DNA from: Calothrix anomala FACHB-343 | GTDB lineage: Bacteria; Cyanobacteriota; Cyanobacteriia; Cyanobacteriales; Nostocaceae | Assembly (NCBI RefSeq): GCF_014696435.1 | Contig: NZ_JACJQG010000001.1 | Location: 62,001 to 126,000 of the forward strand | Reading direction: 5' to 3' | DNA: 64,000 nt | Shown: positions 1 through 8,861 of the stretch, one piece after another | Layout of the letters: each line of letters begins with the position of its first letter | Numbering within the stretch: position 1 is the first letter of the stretch | Notes under the pieces: generated by a model | Database searches by the model: none | Told to the model about the DNA's origin: nothing | The model's input: the letters and a program-made list of their open reading frames with translations, nothing else | Program-made: the position numbers and the translations under genes

Positions 1-2
1 CC

Positions 3-959
3 ATCTATCCTGTAGTCTGGAATTCAGGCTATGTGATGTATCCTAGTGCTGTAGCCAAGCGTACAGGTATTCAACCCTTTGTGTTGCGAGGTACAGACGG
101 ACATGATATTTTAGCAGACTTGATTAACCAAGCCCATCGCCAAGGATTACTTGTGATTCCTTGGTTTGAGTTTGGCTTTATGGCTCCACCAACATCAGAA
201 TTAGTGATGGAGCATCCTAACTGGTTTACCCAAAAGCAAAACGGCGCTCAAACTTCCATTAGTGCAGCTGGGGAAGTGATGTGGCTGAATCCCTTCCATC
301 CGGAAGTGCAGCAGTTTATTACCAGTCTCGTACTAGAAAACATCAGCCAATATGATGTTGATGGGATTCAGTTTGACGATCACATGAGTTTGCCAGTTGA
401 ATTTGGCTACGATAAATACACAATTGCCTTGTACAATCAAGAAACTAAGAAAAACCCACCGAAGAATCCAGAAGATCCGGAATGGGTGCGTTGGCGAGCC
501 GATAAAATCACAGCATTCATGGTAAAACTCAACCAAGCTGTCAAAGCGCAAAAACCTCGCTTAATTTTCTCTGTTGCGCCTAACTACTACGACTTTGCTT
601 ACAAGTTTCAACTCCAAGACTGGCTCAACTGGATCAAGCTGAATATTGTCGATGAGCTAATTGTGCAAATTTATCGCCCCAATCTCCAAAGTTTTGTGGC
701 GAATATTTCTCGTCAAGAAATTCAAGAAGCACAAAAATCAATTCCCACCGGTGTGGGGATTATGGCAGGATTGCGTAATAATCCCGTACCAATACAGCAA
801 ATTAAATCTCAGGTGCGTGCTGCTCAAGAACGAGGTTTAGGGGTGTCTTTCTTCTATTATGAAAGTCTTTGGGATTACCCACAAGAAACATCTGCACAAA
901 GACAAGAAGCTTTCCAAACCCTGTTTCGCTCTCCTGCACTGCGGGCTAGATTGGAGTAG
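3..959 (+). CDS. Glycoside hydrolase-like GHL10 (YngK-type) protein, 5' truncated
   Basis: The reading frame is open to the left edge, so the gene starts outside the window; the GTG and ATG codons near position 33 are internal. The visible part reads as the C-terminal half of a (beta/alpha)8 hydrolase of the GHL10/DUF187 family. Key segments are PWFEFGF, a strand ending DGIQFDDH that resembles the family's DGIxFDDY acidic site, and a late strand with LIVQIYRP. These proteins are usually exported or lipoprotein enzymes thought to act on cell-wall or extracellular glycans, but the substrate is unproven. The family assignment is good. Localisation cannot be judged because the N terminus is missing. 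The gene stands alone, with the next gene convergent. Confidence 0.8.
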   Translation: MYPVVWNSGYVMYPSAVAKRTGIQPFVLRGTDGHDILADLINQAHRQGLLVIPWFEFGFMAPPTSELVMEHPNWFTQKQNGAQTSISAAGEVMWLNPFHPEVQQFITSLVLENISQYDVDGIQFDDHMSLPVEFGYDKYTIALYNQETKKNPPKNPEDPEWVRWRADKITAFMVKLNQAVKAQKPRLIFSVAPNYYDFAYKFQLQDWLNWIKLNIVDELIVQIYRPNLQSFVANISRQEIQEAQKSIPTGVGIMAGLRNNPVPIQQIKSQVRAAQERGLGVSFFYYESLWDYPQETSAQRQEAFQTLFRSPALRARLE

Positions 960-1060
960 TAGCAATTCGCAATTAGTAATTAATCCTCCTTTAATTAGGT
1001 TCGTAAAGAGTCCAGAGTTATTTTGACTTTGGACTCTTCGCTATATCGATGGTTAATCGT

Positions 1061-2131
1061 TCAACTTCTTTCTCTCATTAAATTTGTATCCCAAGTGTAC
1101 AAGCCAACCTTTTCGGGAACTCTGGAGAATCGCCCTGTACGATAACCTCGCGATAGCTCATTTAGCACCTTACTTTTAATCTCTCGCAGTTCATCCGCAT
1201 CTAGTTCGCCATACAGCCCAGCGATCACTTCCGCTACGGTAAAAACTTTGCCGGAATTTTGCCTTAACAGAGAGGTGATAGCATCAATTAAAAATTGACC
1301 CTCATAAGCTCTGAGCATTGGTACTATTTTTGTCTTGGGAAGAATTATAGGTTTCTTCTTTTTCTGGGAGAGAGTCTTGGTAGATGCGTGACTGTGATTT
1401 GCATTGAGCAACTTCAGATCCAAGGTATAACAACCAGGTTCATCGGGTATGGCTGACCAACTACTACCTTTACCTTGAGTGAGTGAAGATTGGACTCTAC
1501 CTTTAACTATTTTGAAGATACTGGGGTCTAAATCTCCATAGAGCGATCGCACAATGAAATCGATATGACATACTGTACCGCTATATGCCTGCAACACCCT
1601 TTTAATCGCTTCAATCCGATTGATACAGTCTCGATACTCCGGTAGCATCGGAAAGTCCTGTCCTTTGATTGATTGCTCTTTCGCTTCTACAGAGGACTCG
1701 CTAGAATCTGTAGTTGCAGATTCAGACTGTGCAGATTCAGACTGTGCAGATTCCAATTCTTGATCGTTGGCGATCGCAAATGATAACTGCAGTGGTTCCA
1801 ATTTTGGCGAGTCTGGAAGTTCCGAGTCTGGAGATGGAGCTTTAGTGGACTCTAACAAATCGGTATCAGCATCAGCAATACCATTTAGCGATAATATCTC
1901 TTCTGCTTGACGAGCTAATGTCTCATCAGTCACATCAGACTTAACAATTTTGTTGCTGTTATCTAAATTTGACCAGTTAGATAACAAAGCTTCTACATGA
2001 TTGAGATGCGATCGCGCTTGTGTATATAAGCGTTCGTACTCTTCTACAATCCGCGCATAGTAGTCTCTTAATTCCAATAGTGGAGAGAGGTAAGTATCTG
2101 GAGGAGGTTCTAATTTTCCCTTAACAGTCAT
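1061..2131 (-). CDS. Conserved hypothetical protein with two tandem winged-helix-like repeats
   Basis: 356 residues, not recognised as a named family. Residues 15-50 are helical with coiled-coil character. Residues 60-160 are an acidic, Ser/Glu-rich linker with a short exact repeat (SAQSES twice). Residues about 162-240 and 272-349 are two copies of one module: a helix, then SGxV, then I/VxxLYGxLD, then a helix ending in KxxVxxxL, then VP/IPxxxGxYTxD. The module looks like a winged helix, similar in plan to HARE-HTH domains, so DNA binding is possible but only inferred. It lies 10 bp downstream of a small zinc-ribbon gene on the same strand and probably shares its transcript. Codon use matches its neighbours. 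Confidence 0.75.
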   Translation of the reverse strand: MTVKGKLEPPPDTYLSPLLELRDYYARIVEEYERLYTQARSHLNHVEALLSNWSNLDNSNKIVKSDVTDETLARQAEEILSLNGIADADTDLLESTKAPSPDSELPDSPKLEPLQLSFAIANDQELESAQSESAQSESATTDSSESSVEAKEQSIKGQDFPMLPEYRDCINRIEAIKRVLQAYSGTVCHIDFIVRSLYGDLDPSIFKIVKGRVQSSLTQGKGSSWSAIPDEPGCYTLDLKLLNANHSHASTKTLSQKKKKPIILPKTKIVPMLRAYEGQFLIDAITSLLRQNSGKVFTVAEVIAGLYGELDADELREIKSKVLNELSRGYRTGRFSRVPEKVGLYTWDTNLMRERS

Positions 2132-2141
2132 AAGACATTAA

Positions 2142-2387
2142 TCAATCCAAATCAGATTTACTTTTGTAAGTCATGGGCCTGGGCTTGGCTTTAGCTGCTG
2201 GCTTCTGCGGTTTCTTCGGCGCTTGGGGAGGGCGACAACGTTCGCAATATAACGGTCGAGGCCCATAAGTCTCCCTTTGCGTACTCTCATTACACTCCTT
2301 GCAGATAAAGTGAAATACACGAGTGTGGATTTCTCTTTGATGTGCGCGAACTGTGTACTCTCTAACGTTTATTAACTTACTAGGCAT
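2142..2387 (-). CDS. Small zinc-ribbon protein
   Basis: 81 residues. The central part has two CxxC knuckles (CKEC near residue 30 and CERC near residue 49) in a compact zinc-ribbon layout, followed by a Lys/Pro/Ala-rich basic tail. The N terminus [20 protein letters not shown] is predicted to be beta-rich. This looks like a nucleic-acid-binding or adaptor protein of a conserved cyanobacterial family; the function is unknown. It is the first gene of a two-gene leftward operon with the winged-helix-repeat protein 10 bp downstream, which suggests a joint role, perhaps in DNA or RNA binding. Confidence 0.7.
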   Translation of the reverse strand: MPSKLINVREYTVRAHQREIHTRVFHFICKECNESTQRETYGPRPLYCERCRPPQAPKKPQKPAAKAKPRPMTYKSKSDLD

Positions 2388-2461
2388 AATAACAAGTGGT
2401 GAATTTCTGTCCTATCAATATAGCTATTCAAGCAAATGAAATAGCATCAGTGTGTATCTAG

Positions 2462-2485
2462 TTGCCGATTTTCGGCAATTTTTTT
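2462..2485 (+). terminator. Terminator-like hairpin with no upstream + strand gene
   Basis: TTGCCGA, a three-base loop, TCGGCAA, then seven T on the + strand. The shape is that of an intrinsic terminator, but the nearest gene to the left is on the other strand. It may end an antisense or small RNA, or be incidental. Confidence 0.5.
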
Positions 2486-3015
2486 GCCTAAGCTAGAGAC
2501 TTTGTCATGACAAGAATCTTAATTAAGTGGGAAATAAATATTATCCACGATTGTCAGAGACTGTCCTAAAAGTCATTACCGATACACAAGCAACTTAACA
2601 CTCCTCTAAATCACCCCAAAAAAGGGAGACTTAAAGCTGCACTTCTCCCAGTTTGCAGTTGGCTAGGGAGTAAGAAGAAAATATCTAATATTTCAAGATA
2701 CATCCTATCCGCAGAATTTTGCTTCTAAATTAAGTCATACTTTATCAAGAAAACTAGATAACAGTTATGTAGGGTGAATGCAATTTTTGCATTGCGATAT
2801 ATGAACTTGGAGTAGAGGGTAGGTATAGCAAAAGGCAGATGGCAGCAGGCAGAAGGCAGAAGGTAAAATTATTGCTATACCTAAAGTTCACGCTTTCAAG
2901 ATGTTCTAACCTATGTGACTACAGCTATAAGGAAGCAGTCTGGTTGAAAAAAATTGTCATCCCTATGGATGAAAGAGGGACAAGGAGGACAAGGGAAGGA
3001 AGACAAGGAAGACTA

Positions 3016-3047
3016 TTGTACAGACGCGATTCATCGCGTCTCTGACA
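3016..3047. repeat. Dispersed palindrome, copy 1 (variant)
   Basis: TTGTACA followed by GACGCGATTCATCGCGTC and TCTGACAA. It is one of five copies in the window of a palindromic repeat centred on GACGCGATTAATCGCGTC; this copy has one changed base in the centre. It directly follows a GACAAGG-type tract, as does the copy at 46733. Confidence 0.8.
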
Positions 3048-3055
3048 AATCCCCA

Positions 3056-3754
3056 TTACCTCCTTTGCAATTTCATCACAACCGCACCAATAATTAATCC
3101 TGCTGCTTGTGCCCAGTAACCAATGCTAAATTGATTCACACCACTAGGTGGGATATTTAAACTACCAATACTATAAAAAAGCTGTTGAATAAACCACCAA
3201 AATAAATAGACAAAAGCAGGTAATTTTGCCGGAATATATATAATTATCAAGGGAATGACGCTATCTATTTTGGCTTTGGGAAACTTCATCATATATGCGC
3301 CTAAAACAGAAGCGATCGCTCCATTCGCCCCAATCAAGGGAACTGATAAACTTGGTTCAGCGACAATTTGGACTAATGCTGTCCAAATACCACTTAATAA
3401 ATAAAATCCTAAATACTTTCCATGTCCGAGAATGTTTTCTAAAGTCTTGCCAAAAACCCACAAGAATAAGAGATTTCCTAAAATTTGGCTAAAACTACCA
3501 TGTAGAAACATTCCCACAGGTAAAGCAATCAACCGCAAGCAAACAACTACCCAAGCTGCGGGATTTGCGATCGCATTTGCGATCGCGCCAGTAATTTGTG
3601 CAGGTATTACACCCCAACTATAAATCACTTCACCTAACTTATTACCGAGTTCTAGCTGGATTTCCCAGAAAAACACGGCAATATTGATGCCAATCAGCCA
3701 GTAATTCATAATTGGGCGATGGCGAGTGCGCACATTATCACTAATAGGAATCAT
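3056..3754 (-). CDS. Rhomboid-family membrane protein, probably catalytically dead
   Basis: 232 residues from the ATG at 3754. A start 17 codons upstream falls in the CCCAATG/CCCCATG tandem repeat and would add a repeat-encoded leader, so it was not used. About six membrane segments. The rhomboid fold signatures are present (HGSFSQILGNLLFLWVFG; then GANGAIASVLGAY; then GYWAQAAG). In active rhomboids these read HGxxxHxxxN, GxSG and AH. Here the serine is Asn144, the catalytic His is Gln216, and the oxyanion-side His is Gln90, with Asn94 kept. All hydrolytic residues are therefore missing, and it should be a pseudoprotease that binds or chaperones membrane clients. The fold assignment is firm; the client is unknown. 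Confidence 0.85.
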   Translation of the reverse strand: MIPISDNVRTRHRPIMNYWLIGINIAVFFWEIQLELGNKLGEVIYSWGVIPAQITGAIANAIANPAAWVVVCLRLIALPVGMFLHGSFSQILGNLLFLWVFGKTLENILGHGKYLGFYLLSGIWTALVQIVAEPSLSVPLIGANGAIASVLGAYMMKFPKAKIDSVIPLIIIYIPAKLPAFVYLFWWFIQQLFYSIGSLNIPPSGVNQFSIGYWAQAAGLIIGAVVMKLQRR

Positions 3755-3756
3755 TA

Positions 3757-3838
3757 AGGGGCATGGGGCATTGGGCATTGGGCATTGGGCATTGTCAACA
3801 GTCAACAGTCAACAGTCAACAGTCAACAGTCAACAGTT
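3757..3838. repeat. Heptanucleotide tandem repeats (CCCAATG then TTGACTG type)
   Basis: About four GGGCATT/GGGCATG units followed by about six units of TCAACAG (TTGACTG on the other strand). Two different heptads abut here, upstream of the rhomboid gene. Confidence 0.9.
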
Positions 3839-3964
3839 AACCTTTCAGAATAGTACTCAGCAGATGTTAGGATAAACCATCATGAAAAATGATTATGAAA
3901 TCATAAATAAATGTAAAATTTAATTGCGGTATTGTAAAAAGAAGCTTGCTATTAAATTTAAGCT

Positions 3965-6238
3965 ATGAGCCAGTCAGAAGACAATCTTGCCTCAACGGCT
4001 TCTTTGACGAACCACGATCGCAAATTAATTCACCTACCTGGCTCTATCCAACCTCATGGTGTACTCTTAACTCTCAATTCTCAATTACAAATAGTACAAG
4101 TTAGTAATAATACCCAAGAAATTTTGGGTAAATCTATTTCTGAATTGTTGGATAAACCGCTAACTAGCTTACTGGATAATCAACAAGTTGCTGCTATTAG
4201 GCAATGCTGGACAAAAAAGCATGGTATTTACACTAGTTGCAAAGTATTTATAAATACTAATAATTCCGAACAATATTTTGATTGTATTGCCCATCGTACA
4301 GAAGAAACTTTAATTTTAGAACTAGAACCGACTCAATCTAGTTCGGAGTTGAGTTTTTTAAGTTTCCATGCTTTAGTCAGTGAAGCGATCGCGGATATTC
4401 AAAAAACATCCAATTTGAGTGACTTTTTGCACCTCGTCACCAGCCAAGTTAGAGAAATCACAGCTTTTGACAGGGTAATTATCTATCAATTTGACCATAC
4501 GGGAGCCGGTTCTGTAGTTGCGGAAGCAAAACGGGAAGATTTACCGCCATACTTAGGGTTACATTATCCGGCTACAGATATTCCGCTACAGGCGAGAAAT
4601 TTATACAAGCGGGGTATGTTGCGATTTGTACCGAATTTAACTGCAACGGCTGTGAAGTTAGTTCCCCTCGACAACCCCATCACTCAGCAACCTCTGGATT
4701 TAAGCTTATCTATCCTCCGGAGTGTTGATACTTGCTGTATGGAATATTATCAAAATATGGGCGTGTCGGGAATTTTGGTGATAGCGCTGATTCAAGATCA
4801 GCAGCTTTGGGGTTTAATTTCTTGTCATCACCAAACTCCTAAGCAGCTTTCCTATGAAATGCGGCAAATTTGCGCCTTTTTAGGGCGAATTGTCTCATCG
4901 GAGTTAACCCATAAAGTTAATGAATTGGAATTAGATTATCAAGTCAAACTCAAATCTCTTCAATCTGAGTTTATTGAATCGATTTCCCTAGCTGATAATT
5001 TTATTGATGCGCTGATTAAACCAGAAATCCGGTTACTAGATGTTGTCAGTGCTTCTGGTGCTGCAGTTTGTTTAGATAATGAAATTACCCTAGTTGGCAC
5101 AACACCAGAGATTGAGCAAGTTCGTGCTGTAATTGAATGGGCAGATACTCAAATTAAAGACAATCTGTTTTCTACCAATTCTCTACCCCAACTTTATCCA
5201 GAAAGCGTTGCGTTTAAAGATACAGCTAGTGGATTGTTACTACTGCGAATTTCCCAAGTTCGGCGTTATTATATTCTCTGGTTTCGTCCTGAAGTGATTC
5301 AAACGGTAAACTGGGCAGGTAACCCTCATCAAGCTTTTCAAGTCACAGAGGTAGATGGTACAGTTACCCTGAGTCCGCGTAAATCTTTTGCAAAATGGCA
5401 AGAAACAGTTAGGTTAACTTCTCTACCTTGGAAAGAATGTGAACTTGATAGTGCGATCGCACTCAGAAATGCGATCGTTGGTATTGTACTTTCTAAAGCC
5501 GATGAATTAGCCAAAATTAACCGCGAATTAGAGCGCAGTAACCGTCAGTTAGCCTCTTTTGCTTATGCTGCTTCTCACGATCTCAAAGAACCTCTGCGCG
5601 GTATCTATAATTACTCAACCATTCTCCTAGAAGATTACGCTCAAGTTTTGGATGATGAGGGAATTGAATGTCTACAGACAGTAGTTAATTTATCAGTGCG
5701 CATGGAAACTCTGATTAATGCACTACTGCGACTGGCGCAATTAGGACAAGCACAATTACGTAAGCAAGCTACCAATTTGAACGAATTACTCACCGAATTA
5801 ATTGATATTCTCCGTGCTAGTCGTCCCGATTCTCACCTGTTTGATATTCGCATCCCTCGACCTTTACCCACAATTGATTGTGATGCGGTTCTCGTCAACG
5901 AAATATTTAGTAACCTGATTACGAATGCCTTTAAATACAATGATAAAACTGACCAATGGGTGGAAATTGGCTACTTAGATTCCCATCCGCAACAAACGCA
6001 AGCGCAAAGTTTTGTAAATCCTGTATTTTATGTCCGCGATAACGGCATTGGGATTCCTCAACATCATCGAGAAACCATCTTCCGACTATTCAAACGTCTC
6101 CACTCTCAAGAAAAGTATGGTGGGGGTGTAGGCGCAGGATTAGCCATTGTTAAGAAAATTGTTGAGCTGCATAATGGGCGCATCTGGGTTGAATCATCCC
6201 CAGGTATGGGTTCGACTTTCTATTTGACCCTGGAATAG
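3965..6238 (+). CDS. cphA: CphA-type phytochrome histidine kinase
   Basis: 757 residues with the order PAS (about 20-115), GAF (about 145-310), PHY (about 330-510), HisKA with phospho-acceptor His538 (ASHDLKEP), and HATPase to the C terminus (NLITNAFKYN, DNGIGI, GGGVGAGL). It is a red/far-red photoreceptor kinase. The GAF pocket has the PATDIP motif (202-207) and a Cys at 257 in the cyanobacterial/plant-type bilin-attachment position. The N-terminal Cys of BphP-type phytochromes is replaced by His17, so phycocyanobilin attached at Cys257 is expected. The PHY tongue keeps PRKSF (about 470-474). Oddity: the residue after the chromophore Cys, normally His (Cph1 His260), is Cys258. The response regulator follows after 53 bp, the usual cphA-rcpA pairing. 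Confidence 0.92.
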   Translation: MSQSEDNLASTASLTNHDRKLIHLPGSIQPHGVLLTLNSQLQIVQVSNNTQEILGKSISELLDKPLTSLLDNQQVAAIRQCWTKKHGIYTSCKVFINTNNSEQYFDCIAHRTEETLILELEPTQSSSELSFLSFHALVSEAIADIQKTSNLSDFLHLVTSQVREITAFDRVIIYQFDHTGAGSVVAEAKREDLPPYLGLHYPATDIPLQARNLYKRGMLRFVPNLTATAVKLVPLDNPITQQPLDLSLSILRSVDTCCMEYYQNMGVSGILVIALIQDQQLWGLISCHHQTPKQLSYEMRQICAFLGRIVSSELTHKVNELELDYQVKLKSLQSEFIESISLADNFIDALIKPEIRLLDVVSASGAAVCLDNEITLVGTTPEIEQVRAVIEWADTQIKDNLFSTNSLPQLYPESVAFKDTASGLLLLRISQVRRYYILWFRPEVIQTVNWAGNPHQAFQVTEVDGTVTLSPRKSFAKWQETVRLTSLPWKECELDSAIALRNAIVGIVLSKADELAKINRELERSNRQLASFAYAASHDLKEPLRGIYNYSTILLEDYAQVLDDEGIECLQTVVNLSVRMETLINALLRLAQLGQAQLRKQATNLNELLTELIDILRASRPDSHLFDIRIPRPLPTIDCDAVLVNEIFSNLITNAFKYNDKTDQWVEIGYLDSHPQQTQAQSFVNPVFYVRDNGIGIPQHHRETIFRLFKRLHSQEKYGGGVGAGLAIVKKIVELHNGRIWVESSPGMGSTFYLTLE

Positions 6239-6291
6239 TTTAAGATTAGTAACAAAAATCTTTTAATTATTACATTTTGTAAAGACAACTA

Positions 6292-6741
6292 ATGACAATG
6301 AAACTTCATGAACCTCTACTTGTGGTTGAGGACAGCAATGAAGATTTTAGGATGCTACAACGCCTCATGCGTCGCATGGCGGTGCAGAATCCTATATATC
6401 GCTGTACTAATGGAGATGAGGTTTTAGATTTGCTTTATCAAGACAGTGGTAACGAAAATCCGCAGACAAAACTCAGACCTTCTGTAATCCTGCTAGATTT
6501 GAATTTACCAGGGATTGACGGTCGGGATATTTTGGAGCGGCTTAAACAAGATATCAGCCTCCGAGAAATCCCGATAGTTGTTTTCACCACATCCTCTAAT
6601 CCCAGGGATATTGAGTTTTGTTACCAAAAAGGCGCGAATGGCTATTTAGTTAAGCCAATGGATGCACAAGAACTACAAAAGACAATTCAAGCATTTGTAG
6701 ACTATTGGCTAGCAACTAATACTCCGCCTGTCTCAACGTAG
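6292..6741 (+). CDS. rcpA: Rcp1-type response regulator of the phytochrome
   Basis: 149 residues, a single receiver domain with no output domain. The acidic pair is E13/D14, the phospho-acceptor is Asp69 (ILLDLNLPG), the switch Thr is at 99-100, and Lys121 is in the YLVKP motif. The N terminus (EDSNEDF, LRR-type helix 1) and the LREIPIVVFTTSS segment match the Rcp1 subfamily, which takes phosphate from cyanobacterial phytochromes. It begins 53 bp after the phytochrome gene on the same strand and is probably co-transcribed. ATG at 6292 is taken; a second ATG lies two codons later. No DNA-binding domain, so the output is by protein contact. Confidence 0.92.
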   Translation: MTMKLHEPLLVVEDSNEDFRMLQRLMRRMAVQNPIYRCTNGDEVLDLLYQDSGNENPQTKLRPSVILLDLNLPGIDGRDILERLKQDISLREIPIVVFTTSSNPRDIEFCYQKGANGYLVKPMDAQELQKTIQAFVDYWLATNTPPVST

Positions 6742-7136
6742 TTTGCATGTTTCTAGTTGATGGGATAGTCGGGAGCAGAAAAGTACGCGGAGCTTGATAC
6801 AGCATCAGACTTTGTTCGTCTATTGATGCTGATGTTTCGTACTCATACTGCATATAAGTTCTGAGTAAGTCTGTGTCTCTGTATCTTCTCGATCTCTTAT
6901 TTCTCCGCGTCACGCTGTTTCCCCCTCTTAACTAGCAATTCTTGGGATTTACTGTGTAACTACCGACTCGCAAATTCATGCATACTTACTTATCCAAACA
7001 GACAAGTTAGCCGAGTACTTAAAGTTATTTCAAAAAATTTTAGATTTTATTTATATTTATTTTAGATTATTTTTAGAATTATGCAATAGCTACATAAGTT
7101 AAAAAAACACTATTATTCCCCGATCCTCATACTTAT
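6742..7136. other. Intergenic region, 395 bp
   Basis: Nothing firm. The right half is AT-rich and probably contains the promoter of the sensor kinase at 7137. A leftward 65-codon frame here has no recognisable product. Confidence 0.5.
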
Positions 7137-8813
7137 ATGGTGGATACATGGACGCTACTGATCGTAGATGATTGTGCGGCGGATCGAAAAATTTATCGTC
7201 GATATCTTTTACAAGATCCGTACAATTCTTATCAAATTTTCGAGGCAGATTGTGCAGAAAGCGGGCTAGCTTTGTGCCAAAAAGTGCATTGCGATGTCAT
7301 TCTGCTAGATTTTTGCTTACCAGATATGAGTGGGTTGGAACTATTCGATCGCTTAAATAAAGAAATATTCGATACTCCCAAAACAGTAATTATGCTGACG
7401 GGGAGAGGCGATGAAGAAGTTGCTGTACAAGCAATGAAACGAGGTGCGCAAGATTATTTAGTCAAGCAATATCTCAAACCAGATGTGCTGCAAATAGCTG
7501 TTCGCAATGCCATTAAACAATCGTATTTGCAAGCCCAACTCTATAAAACTCGCGAAAAACAGCGCTTAATTGCAACCACAGCGTTACGTATTCGCCAGTC
7601 TTTAGATTTAGAGCAAATCTTGAATACAGCAGTAGTAGAAGTGCAGCAACTTCTCAAATGCGATCGCGTTTTAGTGTATCAATTTACCCCAGATAATGGC
7701 GGTAAAACTGTAGCTTGCTCAGTTGACTCCGGAGAATTTATAGCACCACTTCATAATATCCAAGATATTTGTCATGAAGTAGGGGGTGAAAACCATGTAT
7801 GGGGATGTAAATTAGCAATTACTCAAGTATGTAAAGCTAGTTTAAGTAATAATTATTTACATTTATTAGAACAATTTAAAACAAAGGATAATTTAGTAGT
7901 TCCAATTCAGTTGAGTAATAATTGCGATCGCGAAAATCCGCTTTGGGGATTGTTGATAGCGCATCACAGTTCCCAAGAACGCAAATGGCAAGCCGATGAA
8001 GTAGAAATGCTTAACGAATTATCGGTACAATTAGCGATCGCAATTCAACAAGCAGAATTATTCGCCCAAACCCAAGCAGCGCTAATCAAAGAAAAGCAAC
8101 TCAATACCTTTAAATCGCAAATCGTCGCCACAGTTTCTCACGAGTATCGTACACCTTTGACCTCTATTTTGGCGGCGGCATCAACTTTAATCAAACATGG
8201 TCAACAATTAGATGAATTGAAACAGCAGCGATTTTTAGGCATTATCGAGCAAAAAGCTCGGTCAATGTCCAAATTGGTAGATAATATGCTGATGGTGAAC
8301 CAAATTGAACTGGATAAAACCCGATTTAAGCCTATTCCCCTCGATTTACTACCATTTTTCGCTGATATTCTCCAACAAGCAAGAGAAACATTAACCGAGG
8401 AACATGAATTAATTTTTAATACCAGGGGAAACTATCAAGGCTTCTGGGGCGATCGCGGATTATTGCAACAAATCTTTATGAATTTAATTTCCAATGCGAT
8501 CAAATATTCGCCACATGGAGGGAGCATTGAATTTGATTTAATTGGCACAGAATCAGATGTGATGGTTTACATCAAAGATGAAGGTATTGGTATCCCCATA
8601 GCCGATCAAGAAAAGCTATTTCAATCCTTTAGCCGGGGTAGTAACGTCGGTACAATTCCCGGTACAGGTTTAGGATTAGCGATCGCTAAATCTTGCGTAG
8701 AATTACATGGGGGTAATATTAAATTATTTAGCCAAATTGGGCAAGGAACCAAAGTTACAGTCAGCTTACCCAAACAAAGTATAGGGCATGGGGCATGGGG
8801 CATGGGGCATTGA
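7137..8813 (+). CDS. REC-GAF-histidine kinase hybrid
   Basis: 558 residues. The receiver domain (about 5-125) has D11/D12 and phospho-acceptor Asp58 (ILLDFCLPD). A linker helix leads to a GAF domain (about 150-310) of the kind common in cyanobacterial sensors. HisKA follows with His335 (VSHEYRTPLTS), then HATPase with NLISNAIKYS, DEGIGI and GTGLGLAI. The GAF region has no evident bilin-binding Cys-His in the usual place (CDRVLVYQF is strand 1), so the ligand is unknown. An N-terminal receiver suggests it sits in the middle of a phosphorelay, perhaps downstream of a kinase such as the adjacent phytochrome, but this is inference. The last nine or so residues (GHGAWGMGH) are encoded by a heptanucleotide repeat that has run into the gene. 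Confidence 0.88.
   Translation: MVDTWTLLIVDDCAADRKIYRRYLLQDPYNSYQIFEADCAESGLALCQKVHCDVILLDFCLPDMSGLELFDRLNKEIFDTPKTVIMLTGRGDEEVAVQAMKRGAQDYLVKQYLKPDVLQIAVRNAIKQSYLQAQLYKTREKQRLIATTALRIRQSLDLEQILNTAVVEVQQLLKCDRVLVYQFTPDNGGKTVACSVDSGEFIAPLHNIQDICHEVGGENHVWGCKLAITQVCKASLSNNYLHLLEQFKTKDNLVVPIQLSNNCDRENPLWGLLIAHHSSQERKWQADEVEMLNELSVQLAIAIQQAELFAQTQAALIKEKQLNTFKSQIVATVSHEYRTPLTSILAAASTLIKHGQQLDELKQQRFLGIIEQKARSMSKLVDNMLMVNQIELDKTRFKPIPLDLLPFFADILQQARETLTEEHELIFNTRGNYQGFWGDRGLLQQIFMNLISNAIKYSPHGGSIEFDLIGTESDVMVYIKDEGIGIPIADQEKLFQSFSRGSNVGTIPGTGLGLAIAKSCVELHGGNIKLFSQIGQGTKVTVSLPKQSIGHGAWGMGH
8784..8812. repeat. GGGCATG heptad tract overlapping a stop codon
   Basis: Four units of GGGGCAT type supply the final codons of the sensor kinase, and the TGA follows in the last unit. 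Confidence 0.85.
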
Positions 8814-8816
8814 AAG

Positions 8817-8846
8817 GCGGTAGTTTCGGCTTCGCTCAACTACCGC
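8817..8846. terminator. Hairpin between convergent genes
   Basis: GCGGTAGTT and AACTACCGC form a perfect 9-bp stem between the convergent genes ending at 8813 and 8862. There is no T-run, so a role as a bidirectional transcription end is only possible. Confidence 0.4.
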
Positions 8847-8861
8847 TTGAAGTGTGCGCTG

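Larger units (their letters stand above)
2388..3055. other. Intergenic region, 668 bp
   Basis: No convincing gene. It holds a terminator-like hairpin at 2462-2485, an AT-rich stretch, a GACAAGG-type tract at about 2975-3014 and a GACGCGAT palindrome at 3016-3047. A 68-codon frame across 2839-3045 is formed largely by these repeats and was not accepted. Confidence 0.6.

Noticed and set aside
2839-3045. 68-codon ORF on the + strand
   Set aside because: It is made largely of the GACAAGG tract and the palindromic repeat, and its product is an Arg-rich string without a domain.
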